Counted from the first letter of the stretch, positions 1 through 5,702 are shown. The stretch: DNA of 7,890 nt from Chloroflexota bacterium (GCA_021812905.1 JAKAMM010000069.1:1-7890); one strand, 5' to 3'. A program made the numbers and translations. Notes: generated by a model from the letters alone, not told the origin.

Positions 1-63
1 CAATGAGAAGGTCGCACCTGGGGTCGGACCCTGGCGCATGACAAGTTGGAATTGAGCGGTCAT
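1..63 (-). CDS. FHA-domain protein, N-terminal fragment (runs off the window)
   Basis: Twenty-one codons read leftward from an ATG at 63 with no stop before the window edge. The peptide starts MTAQFQLVMRQGPTPG and continues ATFSL. The pattern 'LVMR-x-GP-x-PG-xx-F-x-L' matches the first strand and turn of FHA (forkhead-associated) domains as found in Chloroflexota; FHA domains bind phosphothreonine peptides. The start is well supported by a GGAGGAG Shine-Dalgarno 5 nt upstream and a sigma70-type promoter further up. The rest of the protein, and any partner domain, is outside the window, so the FHA call rests on this short segment and on memory of the family. Confidence 0.6.
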   Translation of the reverse strand, partial: MTAQFQLVMRQGPTPGATFSL

Positions 64-68
64 AATTT

Positions 69-75
69 CTCCTCC
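69..75 (-). promoter_or_regulatory. Shine-Dalgarno of the FHA-domain gene
   Basis: The minus strand reads GGAGGAG, then 5 nt, then ATG. This strong site fixes the start of the fragment that leaves the window. Confidence 0.8.
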
Positions 76-103
76 AAATAAATAACAATGGATGTCTCTT
101 CTC

Positions 104-140
104 AAAAAGAAGGGGGAAGTGGGAAAACACCCCACACCCC
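104..140 (-). terminator. Terminator-like hairpin between lipB and the FHA gene
   Basis: On the minus strand GGGG-T-GTGGG pairs with CCCAC-TT-CCCC across a GTGTTTT loop, followed by CTTCTTTTT. It has the shape of an intrinsic terminator for lipB transcripts, with a small internal bulge. It lies 119 nt past the lipB stop and downstream of the promoter at 177-205, so it could also act as a leader attenuator for the FHA gene. The hairpin is built from four 7-nt units (113-140), two purine-rich and two of sequence ACACCCC. Confidence 0.45.
113..140. repeat. Heptanucleotide array at the lipB/FHA junction
   Basis: Four consecutive 7-nt units on the plus strand: GGGGAAG, TGGGAAA, then ACACCCC twice exactly. 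The first two units are roughly complementary to the last two, so the array folds into the hairpin annotated here. The period equals that of the arrays at 967, 1010, 2444 and 5659, although the unit sequence differs. Confidence 0.55.
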
Positions 141-176
141 GCTTTATTGACAAGATACAATGGATGATCTTCTGCA

Positions 177-205
177 AGTGTACAAGGTTCGTTTCAAAAA
201 GTCAA
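177..205 (-). promoter_or_regulatory. Sigma70-type promoter for the FHA-domain gene
   Basis: On the minus strand TTGACT (200-205) and TACACT (177-182) are separated by exactly 17 nt. The predicted transcript would start near 170 and run through the hairpin at 104-140 to the FHA start at 63, giving a leader of about 107 nt. The promoter lies between the lipB stop and the FHA gene, so the FHA gene probably has its own promoter. Confidence 0.6.
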
Positions 206-258
206 CCGCTCGCGTGTCCACCATCCGGGCTATACCGTGAGATGAGCTGGGAATGGAA

Positions 259-1020
259 TTATTTCATTTCGTATCCAAAGATTTCGCCGAAAGCCGCGGT
301 TATTTCCTGTTTGACTTTTTCCATGCTCGGCGGGTCCGTCAACAAATCGGCAAGACTGACCACCGGTTCGCCCGCCAGTCCGCAGGCGATGATACCGTCG
401 AAATATTCCATGTCTGGATTGACATTCAACGCAAATCCGTGACGTGAGACGCCGTTCACATCGACCTTGACGCCGATGGCTGCGATCTTGGCGGGCTTGG
501 CGCGATCTTCGGGGCGACAACGCGGACAGCGCGAATACACATCAGCATGGATCCACACGCCGGTCAGCCCGGACCTTTGGCCGGCCGCTATGCCGAGACG
601 CGCCAACGCCACGATCAGCGTTTTCTCCAACTGGCGCACATAGCCGACATAATCGGCATCGGGGAGTCTGTTTTCTTTATTGATTTTTCCCAGCGAGAAA
701 AGCGGATATCCCACCAACTGCCCCGGCCCGTGGTAGGTCACATCGCCGCCGCGATCCACCCAATGGATGGCAATTCCTTTTTCTTTGAGCTTTTCCTCGC
801 CCCACAAAAGATTTTTGGCGTGGCCTTTTCGTCCAAACGTGTAAACGTGCGGATGTTCCAGCAAAAGCAAAGTCGGAGGCCGCGAACCAGCCGCGATCTC
901 CGACGCATATTCATCCTGCAATTTCCAGGCGCGCTCGCATTCGATTAAGCCAAGGTCAAGGACTTCGACCGTGGACCGTGGACGGTGGACAGTCCCCGAA
1001 TCCTGATTTCCAATTCCCAA
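259..1020 (-). CDS. lipB: Octanoyl-[acyl-carrier-protein]:protein octanoyltransferase LipB
   Basis: LipB moves the octanoyl group from octanoyl-ACP to lipoyl-domain lysines of 2-oxoacid dehydrogenases and the glycine cleavage H protein, in the cytoplasm; LipA then adds sulfur. Numbering from the TTG at 1020 (253 aa), I see RGGDVTYHGPGQLVGYP from about residue 90, the lysine of PAKIAAIGVK (K178) and the catalytic cysteine of GIIACGL (C213). Between GLTGVWI and the lysine is an insert containing CPRC (C165, C168) that E. coli-type LipB lacks. I chose the TTG at 1020 because GGAGG lies 8 nt upstream. A TTG at 1035 would extend it by 5 codons but has no such site. The first ~17 residues are repeat-derived; homology begins around VEVLDLGLIE. 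It starts 1 nt after the upstream oxidase stop, implying translational coupling. Confidence 0.95.
   Translation of the reverse strand: MGIGNQDSGTVHRPRSTVEVLDLGLIECERAWKLQDEYASEIAAGSRPPTLLLLEHPHVYTFGRKGHAKNLLWGEEKLKEKGIAIHWVDRGGDVTYHGPGQLVGYPLFSLGKINKENRLPDADYVGYVRQLEKTLIVALARLGIAAGQRSGLTGVWIHADVYSRCPRCRPEDRAKPAKIAAIGVKVDVNGVSRHGFALNVNPDMEYFDGIIACGLAGEPVVSLADLLTDPPSMEKVKQEITAAFGEIFGYEMK
967..994. repeat. Heptanucleotide array inside the lipB 5' end
   Basis: Four plus-strand 7-nt units: GACCGTG twice exactly, GACGGTG, and a diverged GACAGTC. Read in the lipB frame they encode the low-complexity N-terminal stretch TVHRPRSTV, which is not part of the conserved LipB fold. Confidence 0.75.
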
Positions 1021-1023
1021 TTT
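1010..1023. repeat. Heptanucleotide pair at the oxidase/lipB junction
   Basis: Two adjacent plus-strand units, CCAATTC and CCAATTT. The second contains the complement of the lipB TTG start codon (1018-1020) and two bases of the oxidase stop codon (1022-1024). It is short enough that chance cannot be excluded on its own. Confidence 0.45.
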
Positions 1024-2440
1024 ACGAACCTCCAAATACTCGCCGATAAAGATCAGATTCTAAAATGCTATGTGGGTCACAGCGCTTCTTTAATTTCCTG
1101 AATTTTGCAATGGTCTCTTCGCCGAGGAAACGTGCGGTGGTTTCAGGTGTGGTTTCGGAATTTTTAGCGAAATAGAATCGTCCGCCTGCATCGAGCACGA
1201 TCCGATCAAATTCCTGCAACATGGTGCTTAATTTTGCGCGGTTAGAATTCGTAACCTTGAAATCCATCGCCAGAGAAAAACCGTCCACGGCGTGGCTCAG
1301 CAAAAATTTGTCTGGGCGATGTCGCTTGGTCACGCCGAGATAAGATGGCATGCCGCGTTTGTGCGAGAGGCGCAGCATTTCCGTCCAGGCGGCTTCGGCA
1401 TTTTCTTTTGGAACGAAAGACTGATATTGGATCAATCCATCGCCGCCATAAGATAATTCCCAGTTCGGGACATAGTCGAGCAAAAAGTGAAAGGCCGCGT
1501 GAGATTCTCTGAAAGTATGGCGCGGCAGGCTGGCGATATATTTGCCTGTGTTCACACCCCACGTGCCGAGATTATTCATGAACGGACTCATGAAATAATG
1601 CAAAATGGATTTTGGAAATACTCCAAAGATGCGCGGCGGCAAAACTTGATTCTTCAACAGCATTGTCTTTTGCAGTTCAGGATCGTCGCCTTCGTGCAGA
1701 TAACGCGCGGCGTGGATTTGTCCGCGGCCGAGAGATCGTCCGCTGGCGGTGGCATCCAGCCAGCCGACGATGTAATCGTAGTTCGGGGCGTTGTCGAGCA
1801 GGTCGGTCAGGTGTTCGTGAAGATTCCGCACCGGGCGCGCGTCCACCTCTAAAAGTCCGGAATGGAGGCGCTTCATCTGCATCGTGATCGAAGTGAAGAT
1901 GCCGAGCATTCCAAGTCCGCTGATCATGGCGTAAAACAAAACCGCATTCTTTTTGGGCGAGCAAGTCACTTCCGCGCCGGTCGGCAGGATCGCGCTGAAT
2001 TCCAAAACATGTTCGCCGATGGGGCCCATCTTGAAATTATTTTTTCCATGGATGTTTGCGCCGAGGCATCCGCCCAGGGTGGTGAACATGGTGCCGGACA
2101 CGACCGGCGGCCACCAGCCTTCAGGCTCGATGCTTTGCCAAAGCTGTTGAAGCGTGACGCCCGGCTCGGCTCTTACCTGACCCGTGGCCGGATCCCAATT
2201 AATGATCTTGTTCATCGCTGACAGATCGAGCACGATGCCGCCGCCGTTGAGCGAGGCGTCGTTATAGCTGCGTCCTGCTCCGCGTGCAGTAACGGTCAAT
2301 CCATTTTTCTTTGCGAGTTGAAAAACTTCGGAAATTTCGTCCGCACTGGCTGGCTTGAAGACATAAGCCGGTGCGCGCAATGAATGACCAAAGTTTTCGA
2401 GAGATGTGAATTTGCTGAGGGGAAGCATTGCTGTGTCCAT
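1022..2440 (-). CDS. FAD-dependent oxidase, DprE1-like (decaprenylphosphoryl-ribose 2-oxidase family)
   Basis: This 472-aa protein is close in length to mycobacterial DprE1 (461 aa), which oxidises C2' of a polyprenylphosphoryl ribose. Residues 26-190 form an FAD_binding_4 (PCMH) domain with RGAGRSYNDASLNGGG (53-68), PGVTLQQL and GGCLGANIHGKN (123-134); the last matches DprE1 DIHGKN. The C-terminal part has RFYFAKNSETT (421-431), matching the DprE1 segment with the substrate-contacting lysine (K426 here). The position of the benzothiazinone-reactive cysteine of DprE1 (WNICVDF) reads FSLAMDF, so it is Ala391. The ATG at 2440 has only a weak ribosome site; a second ATG lies four codons in. It follows the DprE2-like gene by 47 nt, which supports a two-enzyme epimerase. 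The substrate pentose is inferred; other sugar oxidases such as aldonolactone oxidases share this fold. Confidence 0.8.
   Translation of the reverse strand: MDTAMLPLSKFTSLENFGHSLRAPAYVFKPASADEISEVFQLAKKNGLTVTARGAGRSYNDASLNGGGIVLDLSAMNKIINWDPATGQVRAEPGVTLQQLWQSIEPEGWWPPVVSGTMFTTLGGCLGANIHGKNNFKMGPIGEHVLEFSAILPTGAEVTCSPKKNAVLFYAMISGLGMLGIFTSITMQMKRLHSGLLEVDARPVRNLHEHLTDLLDNAPNYDYIVGWLDATASGRSLGRGQIHAARYLHEGDDPELQKTMLLKNQVLPPRIFGVFPKSILHYFMSPFMNNLGTWGVNTGKYIASLPRHTFRESHAAFHFLLDYVPNWELSYGGDGLIQYQSFVPKENAEAAWTEMLRLSHKRGMPSYLGVTKRHRPDKFLLSHAVDGFSLAMDFKVTNSNRAKLSTMLQEFDRIVLDAGGRFYFAKNSETTPETTARFLGEETIAKFRKLKKRCDPHSILESDLYRRVFGGS
1029..1033 (-). promoter_or_regulatory. Shine-Dalgarno deciding the lipB start
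   Basis: GGAGG on the minus strand lies inside the last codons of the oxidase gene, 8 nt before the TTG at 1020. Its position favours that TTG over the one at 1035, which sits just upstream of the site. Confidence 0.65.
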
Positions 2441-2443
2441 GGA

Positions 2444-2472
2444 CGATACTCGATAATTCGATATTCGATGAT
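2444..2472. repeat. Heptanucleotide array between the SDR and oxidase genes
   Basis: Four plus-strand units beginning CGAT: CGATACT, CGATAATT (8 nt), CGATATT and CGATGAT. They fill most of the 47-nt gap between the two genes and end a few bases before the oxidase ATG. No clear Shine-Dalgarno remains in the gap, so the array may have displaced or degraded it. Confidence 0.65.
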
Positions 2473-2487
2473 CGTGTTATCGGCCTT

Positions 2488-3279
2488 TTAGAAATCCATT
2501 CTTCGAAAAATGACCGAAGGAATGTTGCGGATGATGAACATGAGCCAGCGCCAAAACCAGGGCGTGTAGATTTGCTGTTTGCGGGCGCGCATGGCTTTGT
2601 AAATATCGTCGGCGGCTTTTTCGGCGGGGATCGCAAAAGGCGTTGGTCCGACTGCGGCTCTGAGCATATCCGTTTTGACGAAGCCCGGCTTGACGGTCAG
2701 CACATTCACGCCGTGACGCGTAAGACGATTTCGCAGAGCTTCGAGATAAGTTGTCAGCCCGGCTTTGGACGTGTTGTACCCGGCGTTGCCCACGCGTCCG
2801 CGATCGCCGGCCACGGACGAGATGCCCACGATCTGCCCGCCTTTGGCGGATTGGAACATTTCCGCGATCGGATTCAGCCATGCAAACGCGCCGATGAGAT
2901 TCACTTCCAGCATCTGGCGGTCGCCGTCGAAATTGTCTTTGGCGGGATCAGGCGGATAGTTGACGCCTGCCGTGAATATAACGGTGTCCAGCCCGCCGAG
3001 GTCCGAGACGATGCGGCGTAAAAGAGTCGGCGCTTCGTCATAGTTGGTCACGTCATGGACGTAAGACAAAACGCGCCTCTCGTTACTCGTCTTGTTTATC
3101 TCATCGCAGAGTGCGTTCAATAAATCTGCACGGCGAGCGACCAGAGCCAGAGTGTATCCTTCGCGGACGAGGCGATGCGCCAACGCCGCGCCCATTCCGC
3201 TGGACGCGCCGATGATCAGGCCGCGCAAACGAGGTTTTAGTGGGGTGGCTGGCGGTAAAAATGGTTTTTGAACAGACAC
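2488..3279 (-). CDS. Short-chain dehydrogenase, DprE2-like (keto-sugar reductase)
   Basis: Classical SDR of 263 aa with GASSGMG for NAD(P)H binding (24-30), an N127 in EVNLIG, ISSVAG (Ser154/155) and catalytic YNTSK (Y168, K172). The usual NNAG motif is FTAG. The C-terminus WRWLMFIIRNIPSVIFRRMDF is split here as WRWLMFII-RNIPSVIFRRMDF; it closely resembles the end of mycobacterial DprE2 (VLRHIPRSIFRKLPI) and looks like a membrane-associating helix. DprE2 reduces the 2'-keto intermediate made by DprE1, and here a DprE1-like gene follows directly. The start is GTG at 3279 with GGGAG 6 nt upstream. First gene of the minus-strand operon. It could be a reductase for another lipid-linked or membrane substrate; SDR class is certain, the DprE2 role moderately so. 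Confidence 0.85.
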   Translation of the reverse strand: MSVQKPFLPPATPLKPRLRGLIIGASSGMGAALAHRLVREGYTLALVARRADLLNALCDEINKTSNERRVLSYVHDVTNYDEAPTLLRRIVSDLGGLDTVIFTAGVNYPPDPAKDNFDGDRQMLEVNLIGAFAWLNPIAEMFQSAKGGQIVGISSVAGDRGRVGNAGYNTSKAGLTTYLEALRNRLTRHGVNVLTVKPGFVKTDMLRAAVGPTPFAIPAEKAADDIYKAMRARKQQIYTPWFWRWLMFIIRNIPSVIFRRMDF

Positions 3280-3285
3280 TGAAAA

Positions 3286-3290
3286 CTCCC
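3286..3290 (-). promoter_or_regulatory. Shine-Dalgarno supporting a GTG start
   Basis: GGGAG on the minus strand with 6 nt to the GTG at 3277-3279. No ATG competes nearby, so GTG is the chosen start. Confidence 0.65.
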
Positions 3291-3306
3291 AAATCGGTTT
3301 GGAAAT

Positions 3307-3334
3307 ATTCTAACACAGCCTGTTTTACTGTATA
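3307..3334 (-). promoter_or_regulatory. Promoter of the SDR-oxidase-lipB operon
   Basis: On the minus strand an extended -10, TGT-TAGAAT (TAGAAT at 3307-3312), sits 16 nt downstream of TATACA (3329-3334), a 4/6 match to the -35 consensus. The transcript would start near 3300, about 20 nt before the GTG start. It overlaps the plus-strand promoter. Confidence 0.45.
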
Positions 3335-3336
3335 AT
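3308..3336 (+). promoter_or_regulatory. Promoter of the GAF-GGDEF gene
   Basis: A perfect TATAAT at 3331-3336 is preceded by a 17-nt spacer and a poor -35 (TTCTAA, 3308-3313). The expected transcript start is near 3343, giving a leader of about 65 nt. The -35 element shares bases with the -10 of the opposing promoter. Confidence 0.5.
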
Positions 3337-3406
3337 TAATACGGCATGGTCAAGCCGGGATAAAAGTACCGTTTTTCCTTGGTCTTCTCTTGGATAGAAG
3401 CATTAT

Positions 3407-4654
3407 ATGGACAACATGGACGTACGTCTTGAAATTGTAAATCAGGCCCGCCGCATTTTGATGGAAGAAAATCATCTGTCCTCTGATGAATTTGAGGATG
3501 TTCTCAGCTATTCCAGTGTGCTGATCGAGGAGATGGGAGGAAATTGCAATCTCCAAAGTGTGCCAGAGCAAGCCCGCAAGCTGGCAAACGACCTGATCCA
3601 AAGCCGTTCCCTTCTGCTCACCATCCAACAACAGGCTGATGAATTAGATGCGCTTAAGAGGCTGAGTTTGAACCTGACATCCAGCCTGGATCTACAAACT
3701 GTATTGGATGCAGTGGTTATGGAAGCCGTACATCTGGTTAAGAATGCCAATTTGGTTCATATTTTCCTCTACATGAATGAAAAACTTGAGTTTGGCGCGG
3801 CTTTGAATAAAGACGGAGTCTGCAGGAAACCAATCTACGAGCCTCGCGAAAATGGATTGACATTTACAGTAGCCAGGAGTGGGGAACAAATTATTGTTGA
3901 AGATATGAGTAACCACCCCATTTATGCAAATGCGCCCAAAACATGGACTGGCTCCATTATCGGCATCCCGCTTAAAATAGATGACAGGGTGGTTGGTGTA
4001 ATGAGTTTATCCAGATCAACAGTCGGCGGATTTTCATTTTCTGAATTGCGCCTGTTGGGACTTTTATCCGACCAGGCGGCGGTAGCCATTTCCAATGCCA
4101 GACTGCATCTTATGGTCAGCAAACAGGCGCACAGCGATACGCTAACTGGGCTGCCGAATCGCCGCGCCCTGGATGACCGATTGGAACACGAGGTGGTTAG
4201 CGCGCGCCGCGCCGGATATGTCTTTGCAGTCGTCATGATGGATTTGGATGGTTTCAAAATAGTCAACGACACTCACGGACATTCGGTTGGCGACCAGGTT
4301 TTGCGGGCTGTATTCAACTATCTGGCGACCGGTCTGCGTACCAGTGACTTCCTGGCTCGTTACGGCGGCGATGAGCTGACGCTTGTCCTGAGTCAAACTG
4401 ACCCGTCCGCGGCACGTCTTGTGGTTGATAAGATCATGGAAAAGGTCCATCAGTTTTCGTTCAATGCCCCAGGCGGCAAAAAGATCCGTCTCGGACTTTC
4501 TGCCGGGATTGCTTTCTTTCCGCTTCATGCCGTGACTTCATCGGATTTACTGCGCGCCGCAGACGAGGCGCTCTATCGTGCCAAGAAACAACGCCGCGGC
4601 TCTTATATTGTGGCTGGAGGCTTTACCGGAGAATTGCATCAGGAAATTACCTGA
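3407..4654 (+). CDS. GAF-domain diguanylate cyclase (GGDEF)
   Basis: A 415-aa soluble protein with no membrane segment. Residues 1-55 are an acidic helical region, about 55-92 look like a signalling coiled coil, about 90-235 a GAF sensor domain, and 243-405 a GGDEF domain that makes cyclic di-GMP from two GTP. Visible motifs are DTLTGLPNRRALD at its start, MMDLDGFKIVNDTHGHSVGD (metal ligand D279, guanine-binding N287), and RYGGDEL (320-324). The signature ends in Leu rather than Phe, but the GGDE core is intact. RTSD (311-314) lies exactly five residues before it and is a product-inhibition I-site. The start ATG has a weak AGAAG ribosome site; an ATG three codons later is possible. It is the first plus-strand gene and may be cotranscribed with the lipid kinase. 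The GAF ligand is unknown. Confidence 0.93.
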   Translation: MDNMDVRLEIVNQARRILMEENHLSSDEFEDVLSYSSVLIEEMGGNCNLQSVPEQARKLANDLIQSRSLLLTIQQQADELDALKRLSLNLTSSLDLQTVLDAVVMEAVHLVKNANLVHIFLYMNEKLEFGAALNKDGVCRKPIYEPRENGLTFTVARSGEQIIVEDMSNHPIYANAPKTWTGSIIGIPLKIDDRVVGVMSLSRSTVGGFSFSELRLLGLLSDQAAVAISNARLHLMVSKQAHSDTLTGLPNRRALDDRLEHEVVSARRAGYVFAVVMMDLDGFKIVNDTHGHSVGDQVLRAVFNYLATGLRTSDFLARYGGDELTLVLSQTDPSAARLVVDKIMEKVHQFSFNAPGGKKIRLGLSAGIAFFPLHAVTSSDLLRAADEALYRAKKQRRGSYIVAGGFTGELHQEIT

Positions 4655-4674
4655 GAGGGAATTGTTGGCCTCTC
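4653..4674 (+). terminator. Weak hairpin at the end of the GGDEF gene
   Basis: GAGAGG (4653-4658) and CCTCTC (4669-4674) form a 6-bp stem around a 10-nt loop, followed by only TTT. The stop codon lies partly in the stem. It is too weak to be a confident terminator; read-through into the lipid kinase gene is likely. Confidence 0.3.
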
Positions 4675-4712
4675 TTTGGATGATCGGGGGTTATATTGTG
4701 AAAACCATGTTT

Positions 4713-4718
4713 GAGGAG
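4713..4718 (+). promoter_or_regulatory. Shine-Dalgarno of the lipid kinase gene
   Basis: GAGGAG with an 8-nt spacer to the ATG at 4727; this fixes the start. Confidence 0.75.
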
Positions 4719-4726
4719 ACATATTC

Positions 4727-5647
4727 ATGCCCCGCAAAGTAAAGATCATTTTGAATCCCATGGCCGACATGGGCAATGCCTGGCGCGTCGCGCGTGACCT
4801 GCGCCCGATCGCGCTGGAATACGGCAATGCAGATTGGAGCGGAACCGTTTACCCGGGCCATGCCATTGAACTCGCCAGGCAGGCGGGCGAACAAGGCTAC
4901 GACATGGTCATCGCCATGGGCGGGGATGGAACGGTGCATGAAGTTGTCAACGGACTGATGCAGGTCGATGAAAGCAAACGGCCTCTTCTTGGCGTCGTGC
5001 CTGTCGGTTCGGGCAATGATTTTGCGCACGCCATCGGCGTTCCTAAACAGCCTGATTATGCGTTTGCTCACGCGCTCAAAGCTGAGCCGTCAGCGATTGA
5101 TCTTGGCCTGATGACCGACGAGCATGACCGCAAGGAATATTTCGACAACACCCTCGGTATCGGCTTCGACGCAGTCGTGACCATTCGCTCGCACAAATTG
5201 CCTCTCTTGCGCGGCTTCATCATGTATCTGACCGCGGTTATCCAAACCATTCTTTTGAATCACGATCCTGCACATGTGCAAATCCAAACCGATTTAGAAA
5301 CGATAGATGAAAGCGTTTTGATGACCACACTTTGCAACGGTGGGCGCGAAGGCGGCGGCTTCATGCTTTCGCCCGATTCCAAGATGACCGATGGCATCAT
5401 GGAATTCCTGCTCGTCCGCAAAGTGTCGCGCCTCATGATGTTCCGCCTCGTGCCCGAATTCATGAGCGGCACGCATCGCCGTTTCACCAAACAGATCCGC
5501 ATGGGCACCTGCCAAAAATTCGCGATGACTTCCGACCGTCCGCTTTACATCCATGCCGACGGCGAAATTTTTACCAGCTTTGGCAGCAATCTTCGCAAAG
5601 TCACGTTTGAGATCCTTCCCAACGCGCTCAAAGTGGTGCGCGGATAA
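4727..5647 (+). CDS. Diacylglycerol kinase family lipid kinase (DgkB/YegS/BmrU type)
   Basis: A 306-aa protein, the usual length for soluble bacterial DAGK_cat enzymes. These phosphorylate diacylglycerol or related lipids with ATP at the inner face of the membrane, recycling lipid into phosphatidate. The N-terminal domain opens with KIILNPMADMG (phosphate loop) and has MGGDGTVHEVVNGL (64-77), the family nucleotide-binding motif, then GVVPVGSGNDFAHAIG (89-104). The C-terminal beta domain has LSPDSKMTDGIME, in which D222 fits the catalytic aspartate of S. aureus DgkB, and HADGE (276-280), the DGE metal/substrate motif. All key residues are present. It lies 72 nt downstream of the GGDEF gene on the same strand. 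Substrate choice (diacylglycerol, undecaprenol, sphingoid or phosphatidylglycerol) cannot be read from the sequence. Confidence 0.93.
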   Translation: MPRKVKIILNPMADMGNAWRVARDLRPIALEYGNADWSGTVYPGHAIELARQAGEQGYDMVIAMGGDGTVHEVVNGLMQVDESKRPLLGVVPVGSGNDFAHAIGVPKQPDYAFAHALKAEPSAIDLGLMTDEHDRKEYFDNTLGIGFDAVVTIRSHKLPLLRGFIMYLTAVIQTILLNHDPAHVQIQTDLETIDESVLMTTLCNGGREGGGFMLSPDSKMTDGIMEFLLVRKVSRLMMFRLVPEFMSGTHRRFTKQIRMGTCQKFAMTSDRPLYIHADGEIFTSFGSNLRKVTFEILPNALKVVRG

Positions 5648-5658
5648 TCTCTTTCCTG

Positions 5659-5702
5659 CTTTTCACTTTCTACCGTAGAATATAGAAAGTGGAAAGTAGA
5701 AC
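5659..5702. repeat. Inverted heptanucleotide arrays supplying a ribosome site
   Basis: The right half reads TAGAAAG (5683), TGGAAAG (5690), TAGAAC (5697), a 7-nt period running up to the ATG. The left half contains the same units inverted (minus strand TAGAAAG at 5672-5666, TGAAAAG at 5665-5659). CACTTTCTA (5664-5672) pairs perfectly with TAGAAAGTG (5683-5691) around a 10-nt loop. The only ribosome site of the next gene, GGAAAG at 5691-5696 with 6 nt to the ATG, is part of the array. Confidence 0.7.

Noticed and set aside
967..1023. Short repeats considered as a CRISPR remnant.
   Set aside because: Units are 7 nt and directly adjacent with no spacers; no cas genes are present.
1021..1035. 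LipB start at the TTG at 1033-1035.
   Set aside because: The GGAGG site overlaps the codons just after it, so it cannot serve that start; the TTG at 1018-1020 is correctly spaced.
230..2221. Long plus-strand open frames across lipB and the oxidase gene.
   Set aside because: They are antisense shadows of well-supported minus-strand genes, with no ribosome sites or recognisable motifs.
3341..3374. ACGG...CCGT-TTTT hairpin with inner CGGC/GCCG in the leader of the GGDEF gene, considered as an attenuator.
   Set aside because: The predicted transcript start (about 3343) falls within its left arm and the outer stem is only 4 bp.
3337..3406. Cyclic di-GMP riboswitch upstream of the diguanylate cyclase.
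   Set aside because: None of the conserved GEMM core is visible and the leader is too short.
4655..4726. Separate promoter for the lipid kinase gene (TATATT at 4692-4697).
   Set aside because: The nearest -35-like hexamers (TTGTTG, TTGGCC) are 21 to 24 nt away, too far.
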